From contig JAFDZP010000005.1 of the NCBI GenBank assembly GCA_018266835.1, positions 310,001-374,000 of the forward strand: a stretch of DNA of 64,000 nucleotides, read 5' to 3'. Below, one piece after another: positions 18,600 through 28,600 of this stretch; positions within the stretch are counted from its first letter, which is position 1; every line of letters begins with the position of its first letter. Both the position numbers and the translations under genes were made by a program. A model generated the notes under the pieces. The model searched no databases. It was given only the letters and a program-made list of their open reading frames with translations, and was not told where the DNA came from. Source of the DNA: Bacteroidota bacterium (GTDB lineage: Bacteria > Bacteroidota > Ignavibacteria > Tepidaquicellales > Tepidaquicellaceae).

Positions 18600-20063
18600 A
18601 TGCTCCCCCTGCAATCTGTAGAAATACTTAGAAAACTTGATAAAAAAGAGCTGAAACGTTTCGGCGATTTTCTTTCCTCCCCTTACTTTAATAATTCCGA
18701 TTTAATTCTCAGGATTTTTGATGCTGTAAAAAAAGAGCATCCGGAGTTTGACGGAAAGTTTCTGCAAAGCGAAAAAATATTCAAAAAGCTTTATCCCGGT
18801 GAAGAGTTTAAAGAAACCAGAATTCAGAATCTGTACTCTGAGTTTGGCGGACTGCTTAAAAAATTTATGGGTTATGAAAGAATTGAATCAAAAAAATCAG
18901 AGCTTGATATTTTTATTGCTGAAGCCCTGACAAAGAGAGATTTGAATGATATTTCGAACAAAATCATTTTAAGAAGTTTAAGCAGTTATGAAGACGGCTC
19001 ACTTTATATTCCAAATTCTTTTGTCCGCCTCCACCGGTTAAACCAAAATTATTTACATAATCTGGACTCACTAAGGCAGCAGGATACGGAAGAATATCTG
19101 AACATACAGATAAACGGACAAAAAAATCTTCTTATATTTTTTCTGACATCTTTTCTGGAAATGTGTTTAACAAATTCAATAAATAACAGACTCTTCGACT
19201 GGAAAAAAAATAAAATAGAATCATTTCTGGAAGCAATTAATTTTGAAAAAGTTTTAGAATATATCGGCGATAATTTCCCTGAATACAAAACCTTTATCAA
19301 AACAATTTACCTTATATATTATTACACCGAACATCCTATAACTCCGGAACAATATTATGAACTGAAAAGCGGTGTTCTGGAAATTATGGATAAAGTACAC
19401 AGAAATGATAAATTGTTTTTTATTGTCAGAACAATTCAGATAATACTCGCTAAACTTGTTCAGATAGACAGAAGAACTTTCTACAGGGAAATATTTGAGC
19501 TGAGTAAAATATTCAGTGAGCAGCAGATTTTCCCCAATGAAGTTTTAAAAAATCTCGCAATCGGTCCCTTCCGCGATATGTTTACAGTTGCAATTATTTT
19601 AAATGAATATGACTGGGCTGAAAATTTTGTAAATGAATATTCGCAGTATCTGAATGAGGAAAAACGGGAGAACGAATTGAACTACTCTATGGGAGTTTTA
19701 AGTTTTAAAAGAAATGATTTTGAAGCCTCGCTGAGTTACTTCAATAAATTACAGCTTCACGATATTATAGAAAAAGTTAATGTGAGATTTTATTACATGA
19801 TGAACTATATAGAGCTAAAAGCTTATGAAAGCGCTCTGGCTTCATTAAATACTATCAGACAATTTTATACAGATAGAGCGGAAGAGATTCCGGAAATGTT
19901 TGCAGTGCTCATTCCCAATGCGCTGAAATATTTTGGAATAGTCATTAAAGCAGAAGAGAAGGACGAGAAGATTGAAAGATATTTAATTGATGAAGCAAAA
20001 AAAAGCGGAAGATTTTATCATGTGAAATATGTTCTGGATAAAATGGAAAAACGGGCTGGGTAG
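18600..20063 (+). CDS. Cytoplasmic all-helical protein, paralogue of the gene at 11493
   Basis: 487 residues from the ATG at 18600 (MLPLQSVEILRKLDKKELKR). An in-frame TTG 39 bases upstream would add 13 residues not present in the paralogue, so I prefer the ATG. The N-terminal block LDKKELKRFGDFLSSPYF, an HPEFD motif and IFKKLYPGEEF mark the family; the rest is predicted helix. No signal peptide or known catalytic motif is visible. Like its paralogue it is divergent from a T9SS cargo gene, here the FG-GAP protein, sharing about 170 bp. The repeated arrangement suggests a linked role or duplication of the pair, but the function is not known to me. Confidence 0.82.
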   Translation: MLPLQSVEILRKLDKKELKRFGDFLSSPYFNNSDLILRIFDAVKKEHPEFDGKFLQSEKIFKKLYPGEEFKETRIQNLYSEFGGLLKKFMGYERIESKKSELDIFIAEALTKRDLNDISNKIILRSLSSYEDGSLYIPNSFVRLHRLNQNYLHNLDSLRQQDTEEYLNIQINGQKNLLIFFLTSFLEMCLTNSINNRLFDWKKNKIESFLEAINFEKVLEYIGDNFPEYKTFIKTIYLIYYYTEHPITPEQYYELKSGVLEIMDKVHRNDKLFFIVRTIQIILAKLVQIDRRTFYREIFELSKIFSEQQIFPNEVLKNLAIGPFRDMFTVAIILNEYDWAENFVNEYSQYLNEEKRENELNYSMGVLSFKRNDFEASLSYFNKLQLHDIIEKVNVRFYYMMNYIELKAYESALASLNTIRQFYTDRAEEIPEMFAVLIPNALKYFGIVIKAEEKDEKIERYLIDEAKKSGRFYHVKYVLDKMEKRAG

Positions 20064-20328
20064 GATTTCCTGTTAATTTTAAGTGGAAAACTTTTTTATA
20101 AAATCGTATCAACCACTTTCTGAATTAATTTCTCAATTAGTACTAATAAAATAAATTTGATTTTTTGGGTACACCCTTCTTTATAAATTATTTCAGGAAA
20201 AAATCCCTTTCGGTGAGTTAAGATTTAAGATATGCATATCGTAATTGAGATTTCGAAAATAAAAAAAACTCCGACTTTTTTTAAAAAATTCTATACAGAA
20301 TTAGAATATTTTTACTTTATTCCTTTTA

Positions 20329-20480
20329 TTCTAAAAGCAGCAGGTGTAACAACTTTTGATACCGCCCCCTCAGTCCCCCTCCTTATAAAGGAGGGGGAAG
20401 TCCGGGGTTAAAAAGTTTATTTGTTAGGTGTACAGTAATTAGTGTTACCCCCTCCTGCGAAGGAGGGGGAAGGGGGAGGT
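20329..20480. repeat. REP-like pair, first copy of a 70-bp direct repeat
   Basis: 20329-20401 holds GCAGGTGTAACAACTTTTGA followed by TACCGCCCCCTCAGTCCCCC and the hairpin CCCCCTCCTT/AAGGAGGGGG. The same roughly 70 bases recur at 20515-20587. A second hairpin in inverse orientation ends at 20480 (CCTCC...GGAGG then GGGGGAGGT). The stretch 20064-20328 before it holds no recognisable gene or site. Confidence 0.7.
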
Positions 20481-20514
20481 CTTTTAGAGTTATAATGTTT
20501 TTGCTTTATCCTCA

Positions 20515-20625
20515 TATTCTAAAGCGGCAGGTGTAACAACTTTTGATACCGCCCCCTCAGTCCCCCTCCTTATAAAGGAGGGGGAAGTTCAGTTAAAAAG
20601 TTTTCAAGTAGGGGTTGGGGTGGTT
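20515..20625. repeat. REP-like element, second copy of the 70-bp direct repeat
   Basis: It repeats the unit at 20329-20401 almost exactly, then continues into GGGGTTGGGGTGGTT, the inverse of the AACCACCCC end tag. From TACCGCCC to GGTGGTT it spans about 79 bp and looks like a shortened version of the elements near 9.3 and 60.8 kb. Confidence 0.7.
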
Positions 20626-20667
20626 ATTTTTTTAAAAACAAACCCGACAAAAATCTGATTTTTTTTT

Positions 20668-20704
20668 ATAAAAAAAGCCCGCATGCATAGGGCAATACGG
20701 GCCT
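20668..20704 (-). terminator. Intrinsic terminator of the minus-strand cargo gene
   Basis: Read on the minus strand, GCCCG/CGGGC (20702-20698 with 20681-20677) forms a short stem around about 16 bases and is followed by a run of seven T. It lies 35 bp past the stop of the gene at 20739. Confidence 0.75.
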
Positions 20705-20738
20705 CGAGTTTAGGGTTAAAACAAAGAAAGAACAAAAT

Positions 20739-22910
20739 CTATTTTACCAAAATCATCTTCTTCGTATCTGAAAATGAATTCGTTTCAATCTTATAAAAAT
20801 ATGTACCGCTTGCAAGATTTGCTGCGTTAAATTCGGTTTCGTATTCACCTGCAGTCAGGTTTTCATTTACTATCTGCTGCACTTCTTTTCCGCTCAAATC
20901 AAATATTGTAATTTTTACAAACTCATTTTTCGGAAGAGCAAATTTTATTTTTGTAATCGGGTTAAAAGGATTCGGGTAATTCTGGCTAAGCTGATACTCA
21001 CTGACTACTTCAGTCCCCTTCGTAATATTTACAGGCGGACTAATGCCTATGTAAAATAGTCCTCCCTGATAGCCGCACATGTATCCGCCGTTTACAGTTA
21101 TCATTCTATATGCCCATAGATCGATTGTAGTTCCGTTCGGTCCTGTGACGTTGCTTTGTGAGAGAATCCAATTGAATGAAGGGTCCTGCAATCTGAATAC
21201 TTTTCCCTTTGTTCCTACGGCAATACCTCTGCCAAACTGGTAGTCAAAGCTGTAAACGTTAACACCACTCAGCCCTGTTGTATCGTTAACTAACGCCCAA
21301 GTCGCACCGCCGTTTGTTGAACCGTAAATGCAACCGTTCTGGCTGCCGGCATAAAATCGTGTATGGCTTATGTATTTCATTTCCCAGACATATTGAGTTG
21401 ATGGATGTGTAATGCCTGTGCTGTCCCATGTTGAGCGGTTTGTAGTCTTTGCAATTCTGCCAAGCTGTCCGCTGACGTATCCTGTATTGTTATCAATAAA
21501 AGTTATATCTTCAATATCGTTATTAGATGCTCCCCAGCTTAGCTGTGAAGTCCATGTTGTTCCGGCGTTTGTAGTATAATAGAGCTCGCCGTTGTCTCCG
21601 GCGCAGTAGCCTTCGTTAAGATTGAACCAGTACATTGTTCTGTTTGTAGCTCCTACTACCGGTGTGTTTCTATAGGTAAAGCTTATACCGCCGTTAGTTG
21701 TAATTCCGAAAGTACCGCCGCCGCCGCATATATAGAAGTTGTTCGCATCAAAGACCTTTACATCGTAAAGTTCAAATCCCTGAGCCGCTTTCATGAAAGT
21801 CCAGTTGCTGCCTGAGTTGGCTGATTTGATAATAGCTCCTCTCCAGCCGACTGCCACCATAAAAGTTGGTATTGAACCGTTGATATCTATAGAATGAAAA
21901 CGATTGGATGACTCAACGTAGTCCCAAACTGTTCCGCCGTTAGAGCTTTTCATAATTGTTCCCTGCTGTCCGCTTGCAAATATTTCAGTTGAGCTTTTAT
22001 AACATGCGCTGAAGAGAACCTGCGCACATAAAGTTGAGACTGCAAGCGAATCCCAGCTTGTACCGCCGTTAGATGTAATGTAGTTTACTCCGTTTGAGCC
22101 GACTATAAATCCTCTTAAGGAGTCAAGGAAATCTACTGAGTATAATGGCGATGGACCGTTATCTAAGGCAAGGGTGAATGTTAATCCCTGATTGGTTGAC
22201 TTATAAACAACCTGTGAATTTCCTACTGCCCAAACTGTACTGCTTCCGGCTTTTTTTAATCCGTTAAATGCCTGAGTACCGAAGCGAAGCGAATCCCATG
22301 TAGTTCCCCCGTTTGTTGAACGGATAATTACACCGCTGTTACCGGCGCAGACCAATGTCTGATTATTAAATACTTCTATCATTGAGCGTGAGCTTGTGCA
22401 ATTGGTATTAAGCATTGTCCAGTTCACTCCGCCGTTGACGGATTTGAATACAGTGTTTGTTGCCATGCCGGTTACACTTGCTCCGCATGCGTAGGCTGTA
22501 TCAGTACCTGAAAAAGTTATATCGGAAATATCGCCTGTATAGGGAGAGATATCAATTGTAGACCAGTTAGTTCCGCCGTTAGTAGTGCGGAGAATAAGTC
22601 CTGCATTACCTACTACAACACCTGTGTTGGCATTAATAAATTCAAGAGCAGTTAAGCCGCGGGTTAGTCCGGGAGGAGTAACAGTCTGCCAGGAGTTTCC
22701 TGCATCTGTGGTCTTTGCTATAAAGATATTTGTATTAAAGCTGATGTCATCGCCGCAGCAAAATCCTGTTGTTGAGTTGACAAATTTCATTTCACGGATT
22801 GCGCCGCCGAGCTTCCCTATTTTCAGGGTGGTGACGAAGGTAGAATCCGCAAATGAATCTGCAGAGCAGAAAAGCAGTGTTAGTAGAAAGAGGTAAACTA
22901 ATCTTTTCAT
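20739..22910 (-). CDS. Secreted 12-repeat YCF48-like propeller with T9SS sorting domain
   Basis: A 723-residue exported protein; the signal peptide covers about 1-21. About twelve Asp-box-type repeats follow (AKTTDAGNSW, LRTTNGGTNW, IRSTNGGTTW, MKSSNGGTVW, YGSTNGGATW). The sorting domain ends KKMILVK and has LSQNYPNPFNPITKIKF, GKEVQQIV and LASGTYFYKIETNSF. Its last block is almost the same as in the gene at 23312 (SGVYYYRIETNSFSDTKKM), although the cargo domains differ, which points to exchange of gene ends. It is divergent from 23312 with about 400 bp between them that contain a Fur-box-like site. There is no Fn3-like module here. Confidence 0.87.
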   Translation of the reverse strand: MKRLVYLFLLTLLFCSADSFADSTFVTTLKIGKLGGAIREMKFVNSTTGFCCGDDISFNTNIFIAKTTDAGNSWQTVTPPGLTRGLTALEFINANTGVVVGNAGLILRTTNGGTNWSTIDISPYTGDISDITFSGTDTAYACGASVTGMATNTVFKSVNGGVNWTMLNTNCTSSRSMIEVFNNQTLVCAGNSGVIIRSTNGGTTWDSLRFGTQAFNGLKKAGSSTVWAVGNSQVVYKSTNQGLTFTLALDNGPSPLYSVDFLDSLRGFIVGSNGVNYITSNGGTSWDSLAVSTLCAQVLFSACYKSSTEIFASGQQGTIMKSSNGGTVWDYVESSNRFHSIDINGSIPTFMVAVGWRGAIIKSANSGSNWTFMKAAQGFELYDVKVFDANNFYICGGGGTFGITTNGGISFTYRNTPVVGATNRTMYWFNLNEGYCAGDNGELYYTTNAGTTWTSQLSWGASNNDIEDITFIDNNTGYVSGQLGRIAKTTNRSTWDSTGITHPSTQYVWEMKYISHTRFYAGSQNGCIYGSTNGGATWALVNDTTGLSGVNVYSFDYQFGRGIAVGTKGKVFRLQDPSFNWILSQSNVTGPNGTTIDLWAYRMITVNGGYMCGYQGGLFYIGISPPVNITKGTEVVSEYQLSQNYPNPFNPITKIKFALPKNEFVKITIFDLSGKEVQQIVNENLTAGEYETEFNAANLASGTYFYKIETNSFSDTKKMILVK

Positions 22911-23311
22911 AGCATTTACTTTGTTTGTTTGGTGAATACTTTTATGTTAAAAAAGTTATACTTATAAGCTTTTTTATTCAATGTAATAGGACTGTACTAT
23001 TTTGATTTGTTTTCACTATTGTGTTTAGCTGTTTTACAAAAAATTGATATGAATAATTTAAAAACAGATTGTAATCGTGAAAAAAAGCGCTACAAAAATT
23101 ATTAATAATGATAATCATTTTAAAGTTCATAAATTTAATTAATTCAGATTTTCCTTATAAAAATAATTTTATGCCGGATTTAATCAAACTATACTAAACG
23201 TTTATTATCCATTATTATTTACCTATCTTATTGATAAATTCAATCCTATTTTGCACTACCACAAGAGAGAATGAAGTAATTATTAAGTCATTTAATAACG
23301 GAGAAAACTTT
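22911..23311. other. Divergent intergenic region
   Basis: About 400 AT-rich bases between two divergent cargo genes. They must contain both promoters. The only site I can define is the Fur-box-like palindrome at 23104-23122. GGAGAAAA at 23300-23307 is a plausible ribosome binding site for the plus-strand gene. Confidence 0.5.
23104..23122. promoter_or_regulatory. Fur-box-like palindrome
   Basis: AATAATGATAATCATTTTA matches 16 of 19 positions of the classical Fur consensus GATAATGATAATCATTATC, including the central TAATGATAATCATT. It lies about 190 bp from both divergent start codons. In AT-rich DNA chance matches are possible, and I see no iron-related gene next to it. Confidence 0.4.
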
Positions 23312-25099
23312 ATGAAATTTTTTCTTTTACTACTTTCATATTTTGTATTAACGCTTGGTTTACAGGCAAAGAGCAATTACACTCCTGAACAAATCAGAAT
23401 GTTGGCGAGCATTTCTGTAAAAATTAATTCTGACGGAGAGGTTGATAAAAGCGTTTTTAAAACAGGTATAGTTCCTGACTCAAGAATAATACAAAATTAC
23501 AATGAATCCCCTTCAACCATAGTTTTCATGAAGGAAATGAGTTCATTGCGCAATTATTACGACCTTGAAAGCAACGGCACACCTTTGCAAATCTGGCAGG
23601 ACCCTGCTAACCAGGATAATATACATGCCGTATATACTTATTCATCACAGGAAACCGGATGGAGTGACAGAACCATTCAGTATTTTTTCAGTTCCGATAG
23701 AGGACTAACCTGGAGCTTAATCTGCAACGTTCCTGCATCGGGAAGAGCAGGCTTTGGCACAATAACAGGAACAAGTAACGGCTGCGCATTAATCGGAGCG
23801 CATACTGCAATCGGCGCAAACACTAATGTAAGAGCAGTTTTTTTTGCTGATGCATTTCCCGGTTTAGGTTCATTCACTGCTTTGGACCCCGGAGCTTCTA
23901 CAAACAATAGAACTATCTGGCCAAGAGTAGCAGCTACTCAAAATGTATCACTAACTAATAAGTTTGTATTCTGTACATCAACAAGCGGAGCTGACTCAGC
24001 TTTTATTGGAATTGGTCTTTCATTGACATCTTCTAATTTTCTCAGTTACAGAGCATTCAATGCATCCCCTGCCGAGTGCTATACTATAGCCCGCGGAGCT
24101 GACGGCAGAATAGGCATTGCTTACATTGTTGACGGAACAAATGACCCTGCAAACTACGGCGATATTTATTTTATGGAATCAACCGATGCAGGTTCAAATT
24201 TTTCAGCGCCTACAAAAATTTTCGATGCAAACTTCAGCACAGATTCACTCGCAGGTTTACGCGGAATTTCCATGGCTTACAAATCAAATACACCTTGCGT
24301 CGTTTTTGAAACAATTAAACAAACAACTGCAGGAAATTTCTTCCCGGGAGCGCCTAGTAAAATAAGGTTCTGGACTTCAGGAGCACCTGTAAGTGTAGTA
24401 ATTGCTGACTCCAATAATATTCCATATGCACCTGCCGGAGGAACAAACGATGTACTTGCTCCGATTTGCAGACCAAGCATAGGTGTAACAGGCAACGTTC
24501 TATTTGTAACGACCATGGCAGCAAACTCAGCAACCGGAAGTACGGATACTACAAACTACGATGATATTTACCTGATACGTTCCAATAACTCAGGCGCAAC
24601 CTGGTCAGCACCTGAAAGAATTACACCAAGCTCACCTAGAAATGACTGGAGGTATGCAAGCATTTCACCATCCAATGATATAGTTGGTAATGTATATTTT
24701 GCCAATGTAGTAGTTCAGAAGGATACAGTTCCCGGCAGCAACGTAAACCTTGCAAATCCTTTAACCAATGCAAAGCCTTACTTTTTAAGATTATCATACA
24801 TAACCGGAATAGTAAACATTTCAAACGGAATTCCCGGAGAATATAAACTATACAATAATTATCCAAATCCGTTTAACCCGTCAACTAAGATAAGATTTGA
24901 TTTAGCAAAGAACTCAACTGTAAAAATAAACATATTCGATGTCAACGGAAGGCTTGTAAGCGACCTTGTAAATTCTGTTCTCGCAGCGGGAACCTACGAA
25001 ACAGATTTCAACGCATCGGCACTTTCCAGCGGAGTGTATTATTACAGAATTGAAACAAATTCATTCAGCGATACAAAGAAAATGATTTTGGTTAAATAA
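23312..25099 (+). CDS. Secreted sialidase-like (Asp-box) T9SS cargo protein
   Basis: 595 residues from the ATG at 23312, which follows GGAGAAAACTTT and starts a signal peptide (KFFLLLLSYFVLTLGLQAKS). A longer frame from TTG at 23231 would bury that signal peptide. The body is a propeller with Asp-boxes (SSDRGLTW, STDAGSNF, SNNSGATW), and the sorting domain ends KKMILVK. It is paralogous to the gene at 50162: both share NYYDLxSNG, IWQDPA, TGWxDR, KIFDANFSxDS and the RPSIGV block. No complete set of sialidase catalytic residues (RIP arginine, Glu/Tyr pair) is evident, so I do not call it an enzyme. A strong terminator follows. Confidence 0.85.
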   Translation: MKFFLLLLSYFVLTLGLQAKSNYTPEQIRMLASISVKINSDGEVDKSVFKTGIVPDSRIIQNYNESPSTIVFMKEMSSLRNYYDLESNGTPLQIWQDPANQDNIHAVYTYSSQETGWSDRTIQYFFSSDRGLTWSLICNVPASGRAGFGTITGTSNGCALIGAHTAIGANTNVRAVFFADAFPGLGSFTALDPGASTNNRTIWPRVAATQNVSLTNKFVFCTSTSGADSAFIGIGLSLTSSNFLSYRAFNASPAECYTIARGADGRIGIAYIVDGTNDPANYGDIYFMESTDAGSNFSAPTKIFDANFSTDSLAGLRGISMAYKSNTPCVVFETIKQTTAGNFFPGAPSKIRFWTSGAPVSVVIADSNNIPYAPAGGTNDVLAPICRPSIGVTGNVLFVTTMAANSATGSTDTTNYDDIYLIRSNNSGATWSAPERITPSSPRNDWRYASISPSNDIVGNVYFANVVVQKDTVPGSNVNLANPLTNAKPYFLRLSYITGIVNISNGIPGEYKLYNNYPNPFNPSTKIRFDLAKNSTVKINIFDVNGRLVSDLVNSVLAAGTYETDFNASALSSGVYYYRIETNSFSDTKKMILVK

Positions 25100-25114
25100 G
25101 ATACACCATTACAA

Positions 25115-25157
25115 AATCCCGGATTGGAGAGCATGGTCAGTCCGGGATTTTTTTTTT
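25115..25157 (+). terminator. Intrinsic terminator
   Basis: Stem AATCCCGGA/TCCGGGATT with a 17-base loop and a run of nine or ten T, 16 bp after the stop of the preceding gene. Confidence 0.9.
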
Positions 25158-25222
25158 ACCGATTTTTCCCGCAATAAACCTCTCCGCATATTTTTTTTTA
25201 ATTTCCCAAAAATTTCCGATTT

Positions 25223-25244
25223 TTGTTAGGATTTTGTTAGGATT
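25223..25244 (+). promoter_or_regulatory. Tandem 11-bp direct repeat, copy 1
   Basis: Two exact copies of TTGTTAGGATT in tandem, followed by a T-tract and a TATATATAAAG box starting 12 bases downstream. The identical pair occurs before four other T9SS cargo genes here (29616, 39390, 43116, 46206). The 11-bp period and place just upstream of a TATA-type -10 resemble direct-repeat operators of OmpR/PhoB-family regulators; that link is inference. If transcription starts here, the leader to 25601 is about 330 bases. Confidence 0.8.
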
Positions 25245-25261
25245 TTTTTTTAATTGTATAT

Positions 25262-25600
25262 ATAAAGTAATATACGGCGAAAATTTTTCCATAAACAGAA
25301 ATCCTGTTGTTCGCTTTTAAGCAAACTTAATTCGGGCAGCGGGATTTTTTAAAACCGACAAATCATTTTTTTCAAATGATTCAGATATATCAAACCTCCA
25401 ATTCCTGATATTTATATCTAAATCATACAAATTAATGTTAACTTTTTAGTTTCATTAAACTATATCTTTCATCCATTTCCGTAAACAAACATTTTAAAAA
25501 TTTTAATTAATTTCTAACTACTCCTTACATACAAATACATATTATTAAAGACTAAATTTTTTTTTAAAGAAATATTTTATTTAACCTCTAAAGAAAAGAA
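25262..25600 (+). other. Long untranslated leader
   Basis: AT-rich, with no convincing small gene. The inverted repeat AATCATTT/AAATGATT (25361-25381) is the clearest structure; GATATATC- and GATATTTATATC-type palindromes follow to 25420. AACCTCTAAAGAAAAG precedes the start codon. Confidence 0.45.
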
Positions 25601-28600
25601 ATGAAAAAAATCTTAGTACTTTTAGCTCTGGTATTGTTTATGACCACTAACGGTTATTCACAATATCTTACACAAGATTTCGAAGGCGCATGGTCAGGCT
25701 CACCTGAAGCACCTTCGGGCTGGACACAATCCAGACAAGTTTTAATCGGGAATGGTATTCCTGACGGTATTGGAACAACTTCCGGTGATAAAGACTGGCA
25801 AAAGAATACCAATACAGGAACTGCAACCTGGTCATTGACTCCGGGAACTCCGGGAACAATGCCAAACTCCGCTATCTCAGGTACAGGCGTTGCCTGGCTT
25901 CAGACAAGAGACTTTGGCGGCTCGGGACAAAACTGGGGCTCAAGAAGACTTGAATCCCCTTCCATAAATCTATCATCTTCAACTTCTCCGTATTTAAGAT
26001 TCTGGATGTTTAACTCAGACGGAAGTACATCTTTGCATATAAGAGTAGTAGGTTCTTCAGATGGCGGTACAACATGGCTTAACATTCAGCAGATTACACC
26101 GAACTTCACTGCAACGACTGTAACATCTGCTACTCCGTGGTCAAGAATTACCGTTGCCATACCTGCTGCTTTCAGAACGGCAAATATGAAAATCGGTATT
26201 GAAGTTGGTTCACCATGGGGAACAAATAACATGTTCGTGGACGATGTTTCAGTTGAAGAATATACACCTACAACCATTACATCTACAGGTGCAGGCGGTT
26301 TATGGGGAGATGTTGCAACATGGGTAGGCGGCGTAGTGCCTTCTTCTGATAACAACGTTGTTATCGCTTCCGGCGCAACTGTAAACCTTAATGTAAATAT
26401 AGCAAGATGCCAAAACTTACAGGTTGACGGTATTTTACAATATAACTCAACAACCACTACAATATTATTACAAACCTTTGGTGACTTTACAGTATCGGCG
26501 ACAGGAACTTATAATTCATTTAGCGGAGCAACAGGTAAAAGAACATACATAGGCGGTAATATAAATAACGCAGGTACAATTAACTTTGGTATCTCTGCAA
26601 CTTCTACTTCGGAAGCCGCTATGATTTGGCTCGGCTACGGACCTTACACATTTACAAATACAGGAACAATAAGCTTTAGTAAAATAAATACAATCTGGTG
26701 CGCAGTTACACAGGGAGTTACTTTCAACTCCCCTGTTGTAAACACATTCAGATTTGTATTAGCATTAGGTACAGTAAATCCAAACGGAAATCTTACACTT
26801 GGAAGCTCTGCATCTAACACAACGATGACAATCGAGAGATTAAAAGGTTCATTTACATCAGCTCCTACATTTGGCGCAGGTGTAACAAGAAGTGTTTCAT
26901 ATCTTGACGGAACAGGTGTTACTAGTACTCTGGCAGTACAGCCTTACACACCAAGCAAAGAAACAATTTCACCCGGTGAAGAAGTTGAACTTATTACCGG
27001 AGTTAGAACGGTTGCCGGTACCATGATTGTTGCTACACATGGAAGGCTGCAGCTTGCTTACCCGCTTACAGTAGGTACTGCAACAACAGGTGCTTTGACA
27101 TTAACAAGAGGTATTATAATGACTGATGCTGTTAACATATTAAGGACATCGGCATTTTTTGCACCGGGTGCAGGAACAGCACCAAGTACTGCAACTCCAT
27201 CTGTAACACATGGATGTTATGTTTCAGGTCCTATGAGAGTGGATTTCCCTACAACAACTGCATCAAGAAATTTTGCATTGGGTTCAGGAACGAGTTATAA
27301 TGATTCTATTCCAACATCAAACGTTCTGAAAACAGTTGTAATGGCTACAACAACTGCATGGAGCGCTAGCACATCTATTACAGGATCAATAGAAGCAAAA
27401 CCAACAGGTTCTGTAGTTGGTCCTTTACAGGGATTAATGGGTACAAGAAGTTACAGAATGAATTTGAACGGCGGTTCAGATATTCCGACAAACTCAACTA
27501 TAGCTTTAATAGGAAACAATTATAACTATGGTACAGGCGCAGGAAGCGACAGCTTACTTGGTAATCTTCAAAATTTATTTGTTGCTCAGTCAACAACAGG
27601 AACAGGAAGCTGGACTGTAAGATCAATAACAAGCGGCACCGGTTCATTCACTGCAAATACAAATTACACAAGAACTACAGCAACAGGCGCTCCGGGACCA
27701 ATATCTCCTCTTGCAACAAACGGTGAATACTTCTGTTTTGCAACAGATGCTTCATCTGCACCTAATGTAGGTCCCCAATCAATATCTCCATCAGGAAGTT
27801 CGTTTTATCCAAACGGAACAACTAATATTCCTATGACGGGAGTAATCATTAATTCAGGGTTATCTGCAACAACAAATCCTGTAACAGTTGTAAGACAAAT
27901 TATCGGAACAGCTTACATAAGTACAACAACTGTACCTGCAGGATTGGGAGTAAGTGCAACAGCAAATACAACTTTTGCTGATTTTACAGGTTTCACAACC
28001 GGAGTAACTTATCAGATCAAAGACTCAGTTTACATGGTTGGTGACGGAAGCCCTTCAAACGATACTTTATCAGCATTCTTCACACCGAATATTGCAAAGA
28101 AAATGCTTATCATCTGGAACGACCAGCCAAGCAGAGACTCGCTTATTATCCATTTGAACAATTCAGTTTATGCATCTCAGTATGATGTTGCTCCAACTTC
28201 AGGCGCATTGCCAAATGCAGCGCTCTCAAACTGGAAAACAATCTTTGCTCTATATGCAAGTGCTGCTAATATCAGCGCTATTACAAATTCAAGAGATTCT
28301 CTGAAAGTATGGCTTGACGGTTCTACAGGACCAAGCGATAAGAGAAGTCTTTTAATCTTTGGAAATGACTTAGGATATCAGTTAGACCCGAGAAGAAATA
28401 CATCTGCTACAGCAGCAGATACAATTTTCTACAGACAATACATGCACGCTCAATACTGGGCAGATGACTGGATTGATGCATTCACAGCAGCAGATAGTAC
28501 AGTTAAAGGAACTGCTTCACCATTTCTTTCAATCACAGGTCAGAGAATAAATGACCCGTATCCGGATTGCGTAGCACCTGCTACGTGGAATAACGGTACA

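Noticed and set aside
23041-23105. 18-codon frame starting MNNLKTDC
   Set aside because: Too short, hydrophilic and without a paralogue or ribosome binding site.
23312-25099. Active sialidase
   Set aside because: Asp-boxes are present but the catalytic arginine triad and Glu/Tyr pair could not be identified.
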